Positions 23,946 to 37,018 of a stretch of 64,000 bases of DNA are shown here, piece after piece. The position numbers and the translations under genes are program-made. Origin of the DNA: Sulfuriferula plumbiphila. GTDB taxonomy: Bacteria; Pseudomonadota; Gammaproteobacteria; Burkholderiales; Sulfuriferulaceae. Location of the stretch: positions 3,102,585 through 3,166,584 of the forward strand of contig NZ_AP021884.1 in NCBI RefSeq assembly GCF_009938015.1. Direction: 5' to 3'. Position 1 is the stretch's first letter, and each line of letters starts with the position of its first letter. Below the pieces are notes generated by a model. It had not been told where the DNA came from, did no database searches, and saw only the letters and a program-made list of their open reading frames with translations.

Positions 23946-24416
23946 CTATGGGCGAATGTAGGCGTAGCCTTGTTGCTGTTTTTCCATCAGCTCCACAACG
24001 CCGGCCTTCACGTATCCGAGATTCGGCAACATGTCCTCTTTGGTGAGCTTCAGGTTGGTCATGGTGTTGCCGCAGGCAACGACCTGCACACCCGAGCCAA
24101 GCGCCTCTGCCACGCGCGTGCCGACCTCCGAATCCAGTTTCAACATGGCAATGCCGGGACCATAGGCAACGACTTCGATATCTGCGTTCCCCTTGCCAAG
24201 ATCATGTTGAATATTCTTCACATTATTCAGTGTCAGATTCCATTTTTTGGGGTCGGCGTCACTGACCTGAAACACGACTTTCTGCTTGGCCAGGCCCTTC
24301 ATTTCTCCGGACGATGCGCTGACCGGCTGGGTGCCGGCAGCTGTTGCGGTCAAACTTGCGCCTGCTGCGAGCAGGGCAGCGGTTATCATCAAACTGCCGA
24401 TAAGATTCGATTTCAT
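23946..24416 (-). CDS. Exported DsrE/DsrF-like family protein
   Basis: The 156-residue product has a signal peptide (LIGSLMITAALLAAGASLTA ending TAAG). It then has KVVFQVSDADPKKWNLTLNN, IEVVAYGPGIAMLK and the Cys-containing VVACGNTM (C115), the pattern of DsrE/DsrF-like proteins. Cytosolic relatives carry sulfur on this cysteine; exported single-domain ones are common in sulfur and iron bacteria but are poorly studied. AAGGAG lies close before ATG 24416. A perfect 10-5-10 palindrome lies about 100 bases upstream. Confidence 0.8.
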   Translation of the reverse strand: MKSNLIGSLMITAALLAAGASLTATAAGTQPVSASSGEMKGLAKQKVVFQVSDADPKKWNLTLNNVKNIQHDLGKGNADIEVVAYGPGIAMLKLDSEVGTRVAEALGSGVQVVACGNTMTNLKLTKEDMLPNLGYVKAGVVELMEKQQQGYAYIRP

Positions 24417-24512
24417 GCTGTCTCCTTGCGTTTACGCATTTGGTTTTAATTAATGACGAAGGCAGGCTAATAAACTGGCTCGCTCCACGAATATAGACGG
24501 AGCGGGTGGGAG

Positions 24513-24537
24513 AAATATTCCATACACTGGAATATTT
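24513..24537. promoter_or_regulatory. Perfect 10-5-10 palindrome, likely operator
   Basis: AAATATTCCA-TACAC-TGGAATATTT is an exact inverted repeat 97 bases upstream of the DsrE-family start, in AT-rich DNA. Its size and symmetry suit a dimeric regulator. A second weaker hairpin (CGCTCC with GGAGCG, 24481-24504) lies between it and the gene. Confidence 0.55.
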
Positions 24538-24621
24538 AAATATGCGCGCCATGAAACGCACAGGAATCGGCAGGCTGGCGTCAACAGATATGCCGCTGGC
24601 AGCGGCGCCGGGACGCCGCAA

Positions 24622-24804
24622 TCAGAGCAGCATAAACCGCTCAGCCACCACCAGCGCACCGAAGATCAGCACCAGCACCACGCCAAACTTGAGTACATTC
24701 CAGACAAACTGGACATAGCGCCGGTTGCCGGTGAACAGATACAGGCCGCCGGAAACCGCCAGGGCCAGCAGCGTCAGCACAAACAGCAGGCGAACGACAA
24801 TCAC
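24622..24804 (-). CDS. Small membrane protein downstream of lpxC
   Basis: The 60-residue protein is nearly all hydrophobic, with two membrane segments (VVRLLFVLTLLALAVSGGLY and FGVVLVLIFGALVVAERF) separated by a short basic loop (TGNRRYVQF). Similar small genes sit after lpxC in other Betaproteobacteria. It lies five bases after the lpxC stop, so it is probably cotranscribed. Function is unknown. Confidence 0.7.
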   Translation of the reverse strand: MIVVRLLFVLTLLALAVSGGLYLFTGNRRYVQFVWNVLKFGVVLVLIFGALVVAERFMLL

Positions 24805-24809
24805 GCCAC

Positions 24810-25724
24810 TTACACCGCCGCGGCGTGGAGTTGCCGGATACCGGCAGGCGCGCGCGCCTCGTCGTCAAAGCTGACATATTCCCAGGCGCTCTGATCCTGC
24901 AACAAAGTGCGCAGCAGGCGATTGTTGAGCGCGTGGCCGGATTTGTGCGCGTAAAACGCGCCTATAATGGGATGGCCGAGGATGTACAGGTCGCCGATGG
25001 CATCAAGCACCTTGTGTTTGACGAACTCGTCCTCGTAACGCAGGCCGTCGTTGTTGAGCACGCGGAACTCGTCCATGACGATGGCGTTGTCCAGGCTGCC
25101 GCCCAGCGCCAGGCCGTTGGCGCGCAACCATTCAACTTCCTGCATGAAGCCGAAAGTACGCGCGCGGCTGACCTCCTTGATGTAGGAAGTGCTGGCAAAA
25201 TCGAGGGTGATTTCCTGGCCGGATTTCTCGAACACCGGATGCTTGAAATCAATGGTGAAGCTGATCTTGAACCCGTCAAAGGGCTCGAAACGCACCCGTT
25301 TGTCGCCTTCCACCACCTCGACGGTTTTTTTGATCCGCACGAATTTTTTCGCGGCGTTCTGCGCCTCTATCCCCGCCGATTGCAGCAGGAACACAAACGA
25401 CGATGCCGAGCCGTCCATGATCGGCACTTCCGGACCGTCCAGATCCACATACACGTTATCCACGCCCAGGCCCGCCAGCGCGGACATCAGGTGTTCGACT
25501 GTGGCCACGCTGGCGTGACCATTGTCCAGCGTGGAGCACAGCCGGGTATCGCCCACCAGCCCGGCGGAAACCGGCATATCGACCGGACTGGCCAGATCGA
25601 CGCGACGAAACACCACGCCGGTATTGGGCGCTGCCGGACGTAATGTCATCAGGACTTTTTCGCCCGTATGCAGGCCCACGCCCGAGGCGCGAATCACGTT
25701 TTTTAGTGTGCGTTGCCGGATCAT
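24810..25724 (-). CDS. lpxC: UDP-3-O-acyl-N-acetylglucosamine deacetylase LpxC
   Basis: The 304-residue zinc enzyme carries out the committed step of lipid A synthesis. Metal and catalytic residues are all present: H78 ([10 protein letters not shown]), H237 and D241 ([12 protein letters not shown]) and H264 (SGHALNN). Length matches the E. coli protein. It follows ftsZ with an 80-base gap, the usual order, and is probably read from ftsZ transcripts and from its own promoter. Confidence 0.98.
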   Translation of the reverse strand: MIRQRTLKNVIRASGVGLHTGEKVLMTLRPAAPNTGVVFRRVDLASPVDMPVSAGLVGDTRLCSTLDNGHASVATVEHLMSALAGLGVDNVYVDLDGPEVPIMDGSASSFVFLLQSAGIEAQNAAKKFVRIKKTVEVVEGDKRVRFEPFDGFKISFTIDFKHPVFEKSGQEITLDFASTSYIKEVSRARTFGFMQEVEWLRANGLALGGSLDNAIVMDEFRVLNNDGLRYEDEFVKHKVLDAIGDLYILGHPIIGAFYAHKSGHALNNRLLRTLLQDQSAWEYVSFDDEARAPAGIRQLHAAAV

Positions 25725-25804
25725 TGCAAATATCCCAAATGAATCAGCGCATTATAGCGCGGATTCGCACAGGCCCCAAACAGGCCGGATCAGCCGGGCG
25801 CAGT

Positions 25805-26965
25805 TCAGTCAGCCTGTTTACGCAGGAATGCCGGAATATCCAGCAGTTCCATGCCCGACTGCTTCATTGCCTCGACTTGCGCTTCACGGCGATTGTTGCG
25901 GAATACCGCGGGCTCGGCTTCCATGCTTTGATAATCCATCGAGGTGGCAACGAAATCATCCGTGCCGGTTTTGACAATCACCGGTTTCGGCTGACTGCGT
26001 GCCACCGGGCTGCCGAGACCTGTTGCGACCATGGTCACACGCAGTTCTTCGCCCATGTTTTCATCCACCACTGCACCCACGATTACGGTCGCTTCGTCGG
26101 CAGTAAAGCTCTTGATGGTGTTCATCACCTCGTGAATCTCGCGCATCTTGAGGTGGGCGCTGGCAGTAATATTCACCAGCACACCGCGTGCGCCTGCCAG
26201 GTTGACGTCTTCGAGAAGCGGGCTGGCCACCGCTTGCTGGGCGGCCTGGCGCGCACGTTCGGCGCCGCTTGCCACGGCCGAACCCATCATCGCCATGCCC
26301 ATTTCCGACATCACGGTTTTCACGTCGGCAAAATCGACGTTGACCAGACCGGGGCAATTGATCACTTCAGCGATACCCGCCACTGCGCCATGCAGCACAT
26401 TGTTGGCGGCCTTGAAGGCATCGAGCATGGAGACGTCCTCGCCCAGCACCTGCATCAGCTTCTCGTTAGGGATGATGATCAGCGAATCCACATGCCGCGC
26501 CAGTGCCTCGATGCCGGAATTGGCCAGGCGCACGCGCTTGCCTTCGAACATGAACGGCTTGGTGACCACCGCCACGGTAAGGATGCCCATTTCCTTGGCG
26601 ACTTCGGCGACCACCGGCGCTGCGCCCGTGCCGGTACCGCCGCCCATGCCGGCGGTGATGAACAGCATGTCCGCGCCTTCGATCAACTCGGCGATACGCT
26701 CGCGGTCTTCCAGCGCGGCTTCACGACCGACTTCGGGATTGGCGCCTGCGCCCAGCCCGCGCGTCACACCCGTGCCCAGCTGCAGCTGGATTTTGGCCTT
26801 GTTGCGGTGCAGCGCCTGCGCGTCGGTATTGATGCTGATGAACTCCACGCCCTGCACCCCAAAATCGATCATGTGGTCAACCGCGTTGCCGCCGCAGCCG
26901 CCCACGCCAATGACTTTAATAACTGCATCCTGCGTCTGTGTATCCACGATTTCAAACATTGCCAT
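25805..26965 (-). CDS. ftsZ: Cell division GTPase FtsZ
   Basis: The 386-residue tubulin-like GTPase forms the division ring. The GTP-binding motif GGGTGTG is at 108-114, the T7 loop with NVDFAD at 209-214, and the conserved tail LLDIPAFLRKQ that binds FtsA and ZipA ends the protein. The linker between core and tail is about 55 residues. It is separated from ftsA by 67 bases, the first real gap in the dcw cluster. Confidence 0.98.
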   Translation of the reverse strand: MAMFEIVDTQTQDAVIKVIGVGGCGGNAVDHMIDFGVQGVEFISINTDAQALHRNKAKIQLQLGTGVTRGLGAGANPEVGREAALEDRERIAELIEGADMLFITAGMGGGTGTGAAPVVAEVAKEMGILTVAVVTKPFMFEGKRVRLANSGIEALARHVDSLIIIPNEKLMQVLGEDVSMLDAFKAANNVLHGAVAGIAEVINCPGLVNVDFADVKTVMSEMGMAMMGSAVASGAERARQAAQQAVASPLLEDVNLAGARGVLVNITASAHLKMREIHEVMNTIKSFTADEATVIVGAVVDENMGEELRVTMVATGLGSPVARSQPKPVIVKTGTDDFVATSMDYQSMEAEPAVFRNNRREAQVEAMKQSGMELLDIPAFLRKQAD

Positions 26966-27032
26966 CTCCTTAATCTAACCAATCAAAACTTGCCCGAACC
27001 GCCTGTTTGTTCAACCCGCTGCTGCCAACCCA

Positions 27033-28268
27033 TCAAAAATTCCTGAACCAGCCCTTCATCCGCTCGAATATTTGTTTTACCGAACTCCCTGACAGCTTCA
27101 TCGGCTGATGCCGCTCCTGTTGATCCATGCCTGCCAGCAACAAACCCACGCCCGTTGCATAGCGCGCGTTGCGCATCATTTCCGACAGGCCGCCAGTGTA
27201 TTGCGGCAGTCCCAGCCGCACCGGCATGTGGAACACCTCCTCGCCCAGATCCACCATGCCCTGCATGGCCGCAGAACCGCCGGTAATCACGATGCCGGAG
27301 CGCATCAGTTCCTCGAACCCGCTGCGCCGCAGCTCGGCCTGCACCAGTTCGTAGAGTTCCAGCACGCGCGGCTCGATCACCTCGGCCAGGGTCTGGCGCG
27401 ACAGCTGGCGCGGTCCGCGTTCGCCCACCCCGGGCACTTCCACCATGTCGTGCGCACCGGCCAATTGACGCAGCGCGCAGCCGTGGGCGATTTTGATGTC
27501 TTCTGCGTCCTTCAACGGGGTGCGCAGCGCCAGCGCGATATCGTTGGTGATCTGGTCGCCGGCGATCGGTATCACTGCGGTGTGGCGAATCGCGCCCTGG
27601 GTAAATACCGCGATGTCGGTGGTACCGCCGCCGATATCCACCAGCGCCACGCCCAGGTCTTTTTCGTCCTCGGTCAGCACGGCCAGCGCGGAAGCCAGCG
27701 GCTGCAGCACCAGGTCGCGCACTTCCAGCCCGCAGCGGCGCACGCACTTGATGATGTTCTGGGCAGCGGACACCGCGCCGGTAACAATGTGCACCTTCAC
27801 TTCCAGGCGCACGCCGCTCATGCCGAGCGGCTCGCGCACATCCTCCTGGCCGTCCACCAGATATTCCTGCGGCAGGATGTGCAGGATTTGCTGGTCGGTG
27901 GGAATATTCACCGCGCGCGCGGTCTCGATTACCCGGTCCACATCGAGCTGTGTCACTTCCTTGTCCCTGATCGGCACCATGCCATGCGAGTTGAAGCTCT
28001 TGATGTGGCTGCCGGCAATACCGGTGTATACCTCGCGGATCTTGCAGTCGGCCATCAACTCGGCTTCCTCTAGCGCGCGCTGGATAGCGCCCACGGTGGA
28101 TTCGATATTCACCACCACGCCTTTTTTCAGGCCGCGCGACGGATGGCTGCCCATGCCGATGACCTCCAGCCCGCCCTCCGGCAACACCTCCGCTACGATC
28201 GCGAGAATCTTGGAAGTACCGATGTCGAGGCCGACTATCAGTTCGCGCGTGTCCTTGTATCTGCTCAT
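27033..28268 (-). CDS. ftsA: Cell division protein FtsA
   Basis: The 411-residue actin-like protein links FtsZ to the membrane. It has the phosphate loop VGLDIGTSK near residue 12, LGVALVDIGGGTTDIAVFTQ near 205 and the C-terminal amphipathic helix IFERMKGWFRNF. Its start overlaps the ftsQ stop by four bases (ATGA). Confidence 0.97.
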   Translation of the reverse strand: MSRYKDTRELIVGLDIGTSKILAIVAEVLPEGGLEVIGMGSHPSRGLKKGVVVNIESTVGAIQRALEEAELMADCKIREVYTGIAGSHIKSFNSHGMVPIRDKEVTQLDVDRVIETARAVNIPTDQQILHILPQEYLVDGQEDVREPLGMSGVRLEVKVHIVTGAVSAAQNIIKCVRRCGLEVRDLVLQPLASALAVLTEDEKDLGVALVDIGGGTTDIAVFTQGAIRHTAVIPIAGDQITNDIALALRTPLKDAEDIKIAHGCALRQLAGAHDMVEVPGVGERGPRQLSRQTLAEVIEPRVLELYELVQAELRRSGFEELMRSGIVITGGSAAMQGMVDLGEEVFHMPVRLGLPQYTGGLSEMMRNARYATGVGLLLAGMDQQERHQPMKLSGSSVKQIFERMKGWFRNF

Positions 28269-29050
28269 CCCTGCTTTCCTTGCCCCGTTACCATGCGGGC
28301 AGTATGTAATTGATTCTGGCTGAATTCACCGTGGTGTAATGCGGCATGCCTGACGGCGGCGACCGGCACGCGCACCGCAAAGCCATTGGGGTAGCGCAAA
28401 TCCACATAAGTCACCGGTGTTGCCACGTCGGCCAGGGTGCGCGGATACAGCGCCACAAAACTGGCCAGGCGCGTGTCCATGTGTTCGCGCCCCAGCGCGA
28501 TGCTCATGCCATCATCCAGGCGGATGCTCCACGCGCGGCGCGCGCTCAGCGCCACTTCTACTGGCCGGTGGTGCAGCGGCAGCAGGATGCGGCTGAAATC
28601 GGCATAGCGCTGCGCCACTTCCTTCTCGCTGCCGGGCGGGCCGGACAATAACGGCAAGGGTTGCGCGGTCGCCGCCTGGAATACCTCGCCGTAGGTGTTC
28701 AGCAATGCGTCGTCGCCCCAGCGCGCCAGCGGCTTGTGTTCTTCCAGCGTCACCTCCAGCGCATCCGGCCAATGCCGCCGCACACTGGCGCTACGCACCC
28801 ACGGCAGCTTGGTGAAAGCGACACGTGCCGCCTCCAGATCCGCCGAGAAAAAATTGCCGCGCAAGTGCTGGTACACCACCAGGCCCACCTGCTCGCGCGT
28901 GACATGCTGGGCGCCATTCACCTTGATCTGGCGCAGGTCGAACCAGGGCAGGCGCGCGGCCATCACCAGCAACGCCCACAGCACGATGGCTGCGGTTGCC
29001 CACAGGCTCCAGCGGGTCAGGCGCGCCAGCGCGACTTCGTCATCCCACAC
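28265..29050 (-). CDS. ftsQ: Cell division protein FtsQ
   Basis: The 261-residue protein has a short cytosolic start, one membrane segment ([20 protein letters not shown]) and a POTRA domain ([19 protein letters not shown]) followed by the beta domain ([20 protein letters not shown]). It scaffolds FtsL and FtsB at the septum. It begins with GTG inside the end of ddl (11 bases overlap). Confidence 0.95.
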   Translation of the reverse strand: MWDDEVALARLTRWSLWATAAIVLWALLVMAARLPWFDLRQIKVNGAQHVTREQVGLVVYQHLRGNFFSADLEAARVAFTKLPWVRSASVRRHWPDALEVTLEEHKPLARWGDDALLNTYGEVFQAATAQPLPLLSGPPGSEKEVAQRYADFSRILLPLHHRPVEVALSARRAWSIRLDDGMSIALGREHMDTRLASFVALYPRTLADVATPVTYVDLRYPNGFAVRVPVAAVRHAALHHGEFSQNQLHTARMVTGQGKQG

Positions 29051-29963
29051 GGGCCGACTCCAGGATTTTCAGCACCAGCATGTCAAAATCCATGCCGGCC
29101 GCACGCGCTGCCATCGGCACCAGGCTGTGGTCGGTCATTCCCGGCGAAGTGTTGGCCTCCAGGAAATACGGCTTGCCCGCCGCATCCAGCATCACATCGA
29201 GGCGCGCCCAGCCGCTGCACCCCAGCACCTCGAATGCCTTGCGCGCCAGCGCCTGGATAGCCTGCTCCTCGGCAGCGGACAGGCCGCAGGGCACGCGGTA
29301 CTCGGTGTCGTCGCGCAGGTATTTGGCTTCAAAATCGTAAAAATCCTTTTTCGGCACCAGGCGGATCATCGGCAACACGCTGTCGCCCACAATCGCGCAG
29401 GTGTATTCGCCTCCGCCAATGAAGCGCTCTGCCAGTACCAGCGTGTCAGACTGTGCCGCCTTTTCCCAGGCGGGCTTCAGATCGCCTGCCGCAGTCACCT
29501 TGCTCATGCCGATACTGGAGCCCTCACGCGCCGGCTTGACGAAAATCGGCAGGCCCAGTTTGCGCACCACCGCATCAAAATCCGTTTCTGCATCGAGCAA
29601 CGCATACTCCGGCGTGGGCACGCCTGCTGCCTGCCACAGCAGCTTGGTGCGCCACTTGTCCAGCGCCAGCGCCGAGGCCATCACGCCGCTGCCGGTGTAC
29701 GGGATGCCCAGCAGTTCCAGCGCGCCCTGGATCGTGCCGTCCTCGCCATAACGGCCATGCAGCGCAATGATGACGCGGTCAAAATGCGCACGCGCCAGGT
29801 CCGGCAAATCACGTTCGGCCGGGTCGAACGCGTGCGCATCCACGCCCTGGCGCAACAATGCGGCCAGCACCGCGGCGCCGCTTTTCAGCGACACTTCGCG
29901 CTCGGCCGAGCGCCCGCCCAGCAGTACCCCGACTTTTCCAAATGCTTTCATTACCCTGCTCAC
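29040..29963 (-). CDS. ddl: D-alanine-D-alanine ligase
   Basis: The 307-residue ATP-grasp enzyme makes D-Ala-D-Ala for the stem peptide. It shows [32 protein letters not shown] and the C-terminal [19 protein letters not shown]. The GTG at 29963 overlaps the murB stop (GTGA); an ATG four codons later (29951) is a possible alternative. Confidence 0.96.
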   Translation of the reverse strand: MSRVMKAFGKVGVLLGGRSAEREVSLKSGAAVLAALLRQGVDAHAFDPAERDLPDLARAHFDRVIIALHGRYGEDGTIQGALELLGIPYTGSGVMASALALDKWRTKLLWQAAGVPTPEYALLDAETDFDAVVRKLGLPIFVKPAREGSSIGMSKVTAAGDLKPAWEKAAQSDTLVLAERFIGGGEYTCAIVGDSVLPMIRLVPKKDFYDFEAKYLRDDTEYRVPCGLSAAEEQAIQALARKAFEVLGCSGWARLDVMLDAAGKPYFLEANTSPGMTDHSLVPMAARAAGMDFDMLVLKILESARVG

Positions 29964-30932
29964 AGTCTTGTCCCAATGATGCGTACTTCGCGTAGCAGTC
30001 TCGCCCCGGTGCGCCTGCTCACCAGGTATTCCACTTCATCGATCAGGTCTTCAATATTCGCCGCCGTCGCTCCGCCAAGGTTGACGATGAAGTTGGCGTG
30101 CTTTTCCGACACCTGGGCGGCGCCGATACGCATCCCTTTCAGGCCGCACGATTCAATCAGGCGCGCGGCAAAATCGCCCGGCGGATTGCGGAATACCGAG
30201 CCCGCATTGGGCAGATTCAGCGGCTGACTGGCGATGCGCCGGTTCAGCAGTTCCCTGATGCGCTGCCGGGACAGCGCGCCATCGCCGCGCGCCAGGCGGA
30301 ACCAGGCGCCGACGAACCACTCTTCTGCGCCGCTGTTCAATGCCACATGGCGGTAACCCAGGGTGTAATCGGCTGCGCTGCGCTCGGTGACATGGCCCTG
30401 GCGATCAAGTGTCAGCACTTGCGCCGCCACATCCCAGGTTTCGCTGCCGTAGCAGCCCGCGTTCATCGCCAGCGCGCCGCCCACGGTGCCGGGAATCCCG
30501 GCCATGAATTCGGCACCGACCAGGTCGTGACTGGCGGCATAACGTGCCAGCTTGGGTGCCGCCACACCGGCCTCGGCATACACCACGCCATGCCCCTCGG
30601 CCGCTTCGTTTTCCCAGTTCGCGCCTTTGAGCCGCGACTCCAGCGCAATGCGCTTCAATGCGCCGTGCAGCAGCACCACCACGCCATGTACGCCGCCATC
30701 GCGCACCAGAAGATTACTGCCCAGTCCGGCGAACACCACCGGCAGGCCGGCAGGCAGGCCGCGCAGGTATTCGGCCAGGTCGTTGATGTCGGCCGGGATA
30801 TACACGCGCTCGGCACTGCCACCGGCGCGCCAGCTCACGTGCCTGGCCATCGGCTCGTGCAGGCGCGTCTCGCCACGCATGACGGACAGGTTGCTGATCG
30901 CGCCGCCCGAGGCGCTATGACCCAGCTCTTCG

Positions 30933-30943
<11 letters not shown>
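29960..30943 (-). CDS. murB: UDP-N-acetylenolpyruvoylglucosamine reductase MurB
   Basis: The 327-residue FAD enzyme reduces the enolpyruvyl group to form UDP-MurNAc. It has [36 protein letters not shown] and [37 protein letters not shown] marks type I MurB. The GTG at 30943 was chosen because GGAGG lies six bases upstream, although it lies inside the end of murC (11 bases overlap); the ATG at 30880 is the alternative. Confidence 0.94.
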
Positions 30944-32326
<1,383 letters not shown>

Positions 32327-32330
<4 letters not shown>

Positions 32331-33421
32331 TGCGCCAGTTCCATGCATATCCGTGCCACGCTTTCGGTGGCATCCGGCCTGGCCAGGGCGCGCGCATGCT
32401 GCGCCATGTCCAGTAATTTTTCCCGATCCAGATTGCGCAATACTCCGGCCAGCCTGGCGGGGCTTAGTTCCGCCTGTGGCATGAGCAGTGCAGCGCCGGC
32501 TTCGCTCATAAATTTCGCATTGCCGGTCTGGTGGTCATCCACCGCGTGGGGATAGGGAACCAGTACCGCCGGCACCCCCGCTGCCGCCAGTTCGGCAATC
32601 GTCAGCGCTCCCGCACGGGTAACCGCGATATCGCACCAGGCATACACTTCGGCCATGTCGGCGATGTAGTCGCGCACCTCGGCAGCCACCCCTGCTGCTG
32701 CGTAATTGGCGCGCAGGCTGTCCGCGTGCCTGGTGCCGGACTGGTGGATCACTGCGGGGCGCTCGGCTTCGGGAATCAGCGCCAGCGCGCGCGGCACGGC
32801 GTCGTTCAGTGCCGCCGCGCCGAGGCTGCCCCCCACCACCAGCAAGTGCAGTTGCGGCGCCGTGCGCGCCTGCGGCGCAGGCAGGGCGGCAATACTGGCA
32901 CGCACCGGATTGCCCACCCAGGTAGTCGCCACCTTGCCGCACGGCAGGGGTTTGTCGCGCCTGCTCCTGAATACGTCCGGGAAACCGGTCAGCACCCGGT
33001 CAGCCACACACGCCAGTACGCGGTTGGCCAGTCCGCCCACCGAATTCTGTTCATGGATCACCAGCGGCTTGCCCAGCAGCACGCTCATCATGCCGCCCGG
33101 AAAACTCGGGTAGCCGCCCATGCCCAGCACCACATCGGGACGGTGCCGCAGCAGGGCACCGAGCGCCTGCGCAAACGCCACCAGCAGCGTCACCGGCAGC
33201 AGCAATTTGCGCAGCACACCATTGCCGCGCACCCCGCCCAGCGACAACCATGCCATGGTGTAGCCATGCTCCGGCACCACGCGTGCCTCCATGCCATGAC
33301 GGGTGCCCAGCCAGACCACGTTCCAGCCGTGATTGCGCAGCGCGGCGGCGGCGGCGAGACCCGGATAGATATGGCCACCCGTCCCCCCGGCCATGACCAT
33401 GAGCGTGCGCGCCGTGCTCAT
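32327..33421 (-). CDS. murG: Lipid II synthase MurG
   Basis: The 364-residue GT28 enzyme adds GlcNAc to lipid I on the inner membrane face. The N-terminal loop [15 protein letters not shown] and the donor-site region [20 protein letters not shown] are present. It overlaps ftsW by four bases (ATGA). Confidence 0.97.
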
Positions 33422-34590
33422 GCGCCCTTCTTTCCGCGCATCAGGCAGCGCGTTTCATGATCCACGCGCAGCAGCAACGCGATGGCGATACAGTTGGCCA
33501 CTATCCCGCTGCCGCCAAACGACAGCAGCGGCAGGGTCAGGCCCTTGGTAGGCAGCAGTCCCATGTTCACGCCCATGTTGATGCACGCCTGCACGCCCAG
33601 CCACACGCCCACGCCCATCGCGGTCAGCGCGCAGAAGTGGCGTTCCAGCACCGCCGCCTGACGCCCGATCTGGAATGCCCGCAGCACCAGCCAGCCAAAC
33701 AGCAAAATCACCGCGAGCACGCCGACGAAACCGAGTTCCTCGGCGATGACCGCAAGCAGAAAGTCGGTATGCGCCTCCGGCAGGTAGAATAATTTTTCCA
33801 CGCTGCCGCCCAGCCCCAGGCCAAACCACTGGCCGCGTCCAAACGCGATCAGGGCATGCGACAGCTGGTAGCCCTTGCCGAACGGATCCGCCCACGGATC
33901 CATGAAGCCGACAATGCGCTGCAGGCGGTACGGCGAACTCCAGATCAGCGCCACGAAGCCGACGATCAGCAGCACGATCAGGCCGGCGAAAATGCGCAAA
34001 TTCAGGCCACCGAGAAACAGCGCGGACATGGCGATGGCAATAATCACCACGAACGCGCCGAAGTCCGGCTCGCTCAGCAACAGGAAACCGGTCAGCAGCA
34101 TGACGATCAGCATCGGCATGAAACCCTGCCTGAAGCTATGCATGAAGGCGGCTTTGCGCACCGTGTAATCGGCGGCGTAGAGTACCGCTACCAGCTTCAT
34201 CAGCTCGGACGGCTGCAGATTGAGAATGCCCAGCGGCAGCCAGCGCTGGCTGCCGTTGACGTTGCGTCCGATGCCCGGAATCAGCACTAGCGCCAGCAGC
34301 CCCAGGCCGCCGATGAATAGCCAGGGTGCGGCGCGCTGCCACTCGCGCATCGGCACCTGAAACGCGGCAAAGCCTGCTGCAATGCCCAAGCCGATGAACA
34401 TGGCCTGGCGAATCAGGAAATAGGCTGAATTATGGCCGGTGCGACGACTGCCCTCGGCGATGTCTATGGATGCCGAATACACCATCACCAAGCCGAAGGC
34501 GAGCAGGATCAGGGCGATCCACATCAGGACAAAATCGTACTCCGGCACCGCGCTGCGGCGCGGCACGGCGGCAGCCGTGGCGGCACTCAT
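33418..34590 (-). CDS. ftsW: Septal peptidoglycan polymerase FtsW
   Basis: The 390-residue SEDS protein has ten or so membrane segments. It shows the Asn- and Gly-rich loop [16 protein letters not shown] and the late [21 protein letters not shown] region. It polymerises glycan at the septum with FtsI. The start overlaps the murD stop by four bases. Confidence 0.96.
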   Translation of the reverse strand: MSAATAAAVPRRSAVPEYDFVLMWIALILLAFGLVMVYSASIDIAEGSRRTGHNSAYFLIRQAMFIGLGIAAGFAAFQVPMREWQRAAPWLFIGGLGLLALVLIPGIGRNVNGSQRWLPLGILNLQPSELMKLVAVLYAADYTVRKAAFMHSFRQGFMPMLIVMLLTGFLLLSEPDFGAFVVIIAIAMSALFLGGLNLRIFAGLIVLLIVGFVALIWSSPYRLQRIVGFMDPWADPFGKGYQLSHALIAFGRGQWFGLGLGGSVEKLFYLPEAHTDFLLAVIAEELGFVGVLAVILLFGWLVLRAFQIGRQAAVLERHFCALTAMGVGVWLGVQACINMGVNMGLLPTKGLTLPLLSFGGSGIVANCIAIALLLRVDHETRCLMRGKKGA

Positions 34591-35933
34591 GCGGGCGCTC
34601 CTGGCAGGGCACGCACCGCGTCAATGAATACCTGGGCGCGGTGCGCATAATTGTTGAACATGTCGAAGCTGGCGCAGGCGGGCGAGAGCAGCACGGCATC
34701 TCCCGGCCGGGCGGCAGCAAAAGCGGCGCGCACTGCGTCCTGCATGGTTTCAGCGCGCAGCACCGGTACGCCCGCGCCGGTCAGCGCGGCGGCTATCAGT
34801 GCGCCGTCACGGCCGATCTGCACCACGGCACGCGCATGCTGCGCCACAGCATCCCTGAGCGGAGTGAAGTCCTGCCCCTTGCCGTCGCCGCCGGCGATCA
34901 GCACCACTTTCCTGTCCATGCCCTTTAACGCGGCCTCGGTTGCGCCGACGTTGGTGCCCTTGGAATCGTCGTAGAATGCAATGCCGTTGATCGCCGCCAC
35001 CCACTCCACCCGGTGCGGCAGGCCGCGGAACCGGCGCAGCGCCTCGACCAGCGGTGCCGCCGGCAGACCCACGGCACGGCACAGGGCAAACGCGGCAAGC
35101 GCGTTGGCGGCATTATGCCGGCCGGCCAGCGGCAATTGCGCCAGCGGCATCAAGCGCTGCTTGCCTTCCCACATCCAGGCGTCCTCGACACCGAATTCGT
35201 TCAGTGCGCGCGGGGGACTGAGGCCAAAGGTCAGCACCGTGCGCCAGGGCAGTGCCATGCCCAAGCTGCGGGCGTCGTCGCGGTTCAATACCTGTATGCC
35301 GTCACCGCTGAAGATGCGCGCCTTGGCGGCGGCGTAGGCGCCGAGATCGGCATAGCGATCGAGATGATCTTCGCTGATATTCAGCACGGTGGCGGATGCG
35401 GCATTGAGACTGGCAGTGGTTTCCAGCTGGAAACTGGACAATTCCAGCACAAAGATATCCGCCTCTGGATGGTCGTCCAGCGCATCCAGCACGGGCAAAC
35501 CGATATTGCCCGCCATGATGGTTTTTTTGCCCGCCGCCGCGCACATCGCACCGACCATGCTGGTGACGGTGCTCTTGCCGTTGGAGCCGGTGATGGCGAT
35601 GACTTTTGCCGTGGCGGGGACAGCCTGGGCGAACAGCTCGACATCTCCTTCCACCGCCACACCGCGCAGCATGGCCTGCTGGATCAGCGGCCCGGCCACG
35701 GCAACACCGGGGCTCACCATGATGCGCTCGGCCCAGTCGAAATCGGCTCTGCGAAACGGGCCGGTTGACACCGTCACATCAGGCAGCACTTCGTGCAGGC
35801 GCGCCAGATTGGGCGGTGCGCTGCGGCTGTCTGCCACGCGTACAGTGGCGCCGCGCCGCGCCAGCCAGCGCGCCGCAGACAGGCCGGTATCGCCCAGCCC
35901 GAGCACCAGAATATTTTGCCCGTACAAATTCAT
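34587..35933 (-). CDS. murD: UDP-MurNAc-L-alanine:D-glutamate ligase MurD
   Basis: The 448-residue Mur ligase has the N-terminal [17 protein letters not shown], the ATP loop [14 protein letters not shown] near 110 and [23 protein letters not shown] 35933 was chosen since it shares one base with the mraY stop (TGATG); the in-frame TTG just before is unlikely. Confidence 0.96.
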   Translation of the reverse strand: MNLYGQNILVLGLGDTGLSAARWLARRGATVRVADSRSAPPNLARLHEVLPDVTVSTGPFRRADFDWAERIMVSPGVAVAGPLIQQAMLRGVAVEGDVELFAQAVPATAKVIAITGSNGKSTVTSMVGAMCAAAGKKTIMAGNIGLPVLDALDDHPEADIFVLELSSFQLETTASLNAASATVLNISEDHLDRYADLGAYAAAKARIFSGDGIQVLNRDDARSLGMALPWRTVLTFGLSPPRALNEFGVEDAWMWEGKQRLMPLAQLPLAGRHNAANALAAFALCRAVGLPAAPLVEALRRFRGLPHRVEWVAAINGIAFYDDSKGTNVGATEAALKGMDRKVVLIAGGDGKGQDFTPLRDAVAQHARAVVQIGRDGALIAAALTGAGVPVLRAETMQDAVRAAFAAARPGDAVLLSPACASFDMFNNYAHRAQVFIDAVRALPGAPA

Positions 35934-37018
35934 CAACGCAGCTTCAACGTAGACAAGCCGATCAACACCAGCATCATGGTGATGATCCAGAAACGGACGA
36001 CGACTTGCGTCTCCTTCCAGCCCTTCAATTCATAGTGGTGATGCAGCGGCGCCATGCGGAACACGCGCTTGCCGGTGAGTTTGAATGAGGCGACCTGGAT
36101 CATCACCGACAGGGTTTCCATCACGAACACTCCGCCCATGATGAACAGCACGATTTCCTGGCGCACGATCACCGCCACCACCCCCAGTGCAGCGCCCAGC
36201 GCCAGCGCGCCGACGTCGCCCATGAACACTTCCGCCGGGTAGGCGTTGAACCACAGGAAAGCCAGCCCCGCCCCCGCCATGGCGGTGCAAAACACCACCA
36301 GTTCGCCCGCGCCGGGGATGTGCGGCACGCCGAGATACCTGGAAAACACCGCGTTGCCGGCCACGTAGGCGAAGATGGCCAGCGCCGAAGCCACCATCAC
36401 CGTGGGCATGATCGCCAGCCCGTCGAGGCCGTCGGTGAGGTTGACCGCATTGCTGGAGCCGACGATGACGAAGTAGGTGAGAACGACAAACCCCACCGTG
36501 CCCAGCGGAATCCCGATGTGTTTCAAGAACGGCACGATCAGTTCGGTCTGCGCGGGCAATTGGGTGGAGTAGGCAATAAACAGGGCCGCAGCCAGCCCAA
36601 TCAACGACTGCCAGAAATACTTGGCCTTGGCCGGCAGGCCCTTGGGATTGCGATGGACAACTTTCCGGTAGTCATCCACCCAGCCCACCGCGCCAAACCC
36701 GAGCGTGGTGAACAGCACCACCCATACGTAGTGGTTGGACAAATCCGCCCACAGCAGTGTGGAGATGGTAATGGACACCAGTATCAGCGCGCCGCCCATG
36801 GTCGGTGTGCCCGCCTTGACCAGATGGCTTTGCGGACCGTCGTCGCGTATCGCCTGGCCGATTTTCATCGAAGTCAGCTTGCGGATGACGGCAGGGCCGA
36901 CCACGAACGAGATGGTGAGCGAGGTCAGCGTGGCCAGCACCGCACGCAGCGTGATGTAGTTGAACACGTTGAACGCACGTATATCCTGTGCCAGATGTTG
37001 GGCAAGCCAGAGCAGCAT
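35933..37018 (-). CDS. mraY: Phospho-MurNAc-pentapeptide transferase MraY
   Basis: The 361-residue enzyme with ten membrane segments makes lipid I on undecaprenyl phosphate. Signature stretches are [21 protein letters not shown] (the DDxxK site) and [15 protein letters not shown]. The C-terminal [19 protein letters not shown] is also typical. Its start shares one base with the murF stop. Confidence 0.97.
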   Translation of the reverse strand: MLLWLAQHLAQDIRAFNVFNYITLRAVLATLTSLTISFVVGPAVIRKLTSMKIGQAIRDDGPQSHLVKAGTPTMGGALILVSITISTLLWADLSNHYVWVVLFTTLGFGAVGWVDDYRKVVHRNPKGLPAKAKYFWQSLIGLAAALFIAYSTQLPAQTELIVPFLKHIGIPLGTVGFVVLTYFVIVGSSNAVNLTDGLDGLAIMPTVMVASALAIFAYVAGNAVFSRYLGVPHIPGAGELVVFCTAMAGAGLAFLWFNAYPAEVFMGDVGALALGAALGVVAVIVRQEIVLFIMGGVFVMETLSVMIQVASFKLTGKRVFRMAPLHHHYELKGWKETQVVVRFWIITMMLVLIGLSTLKLR

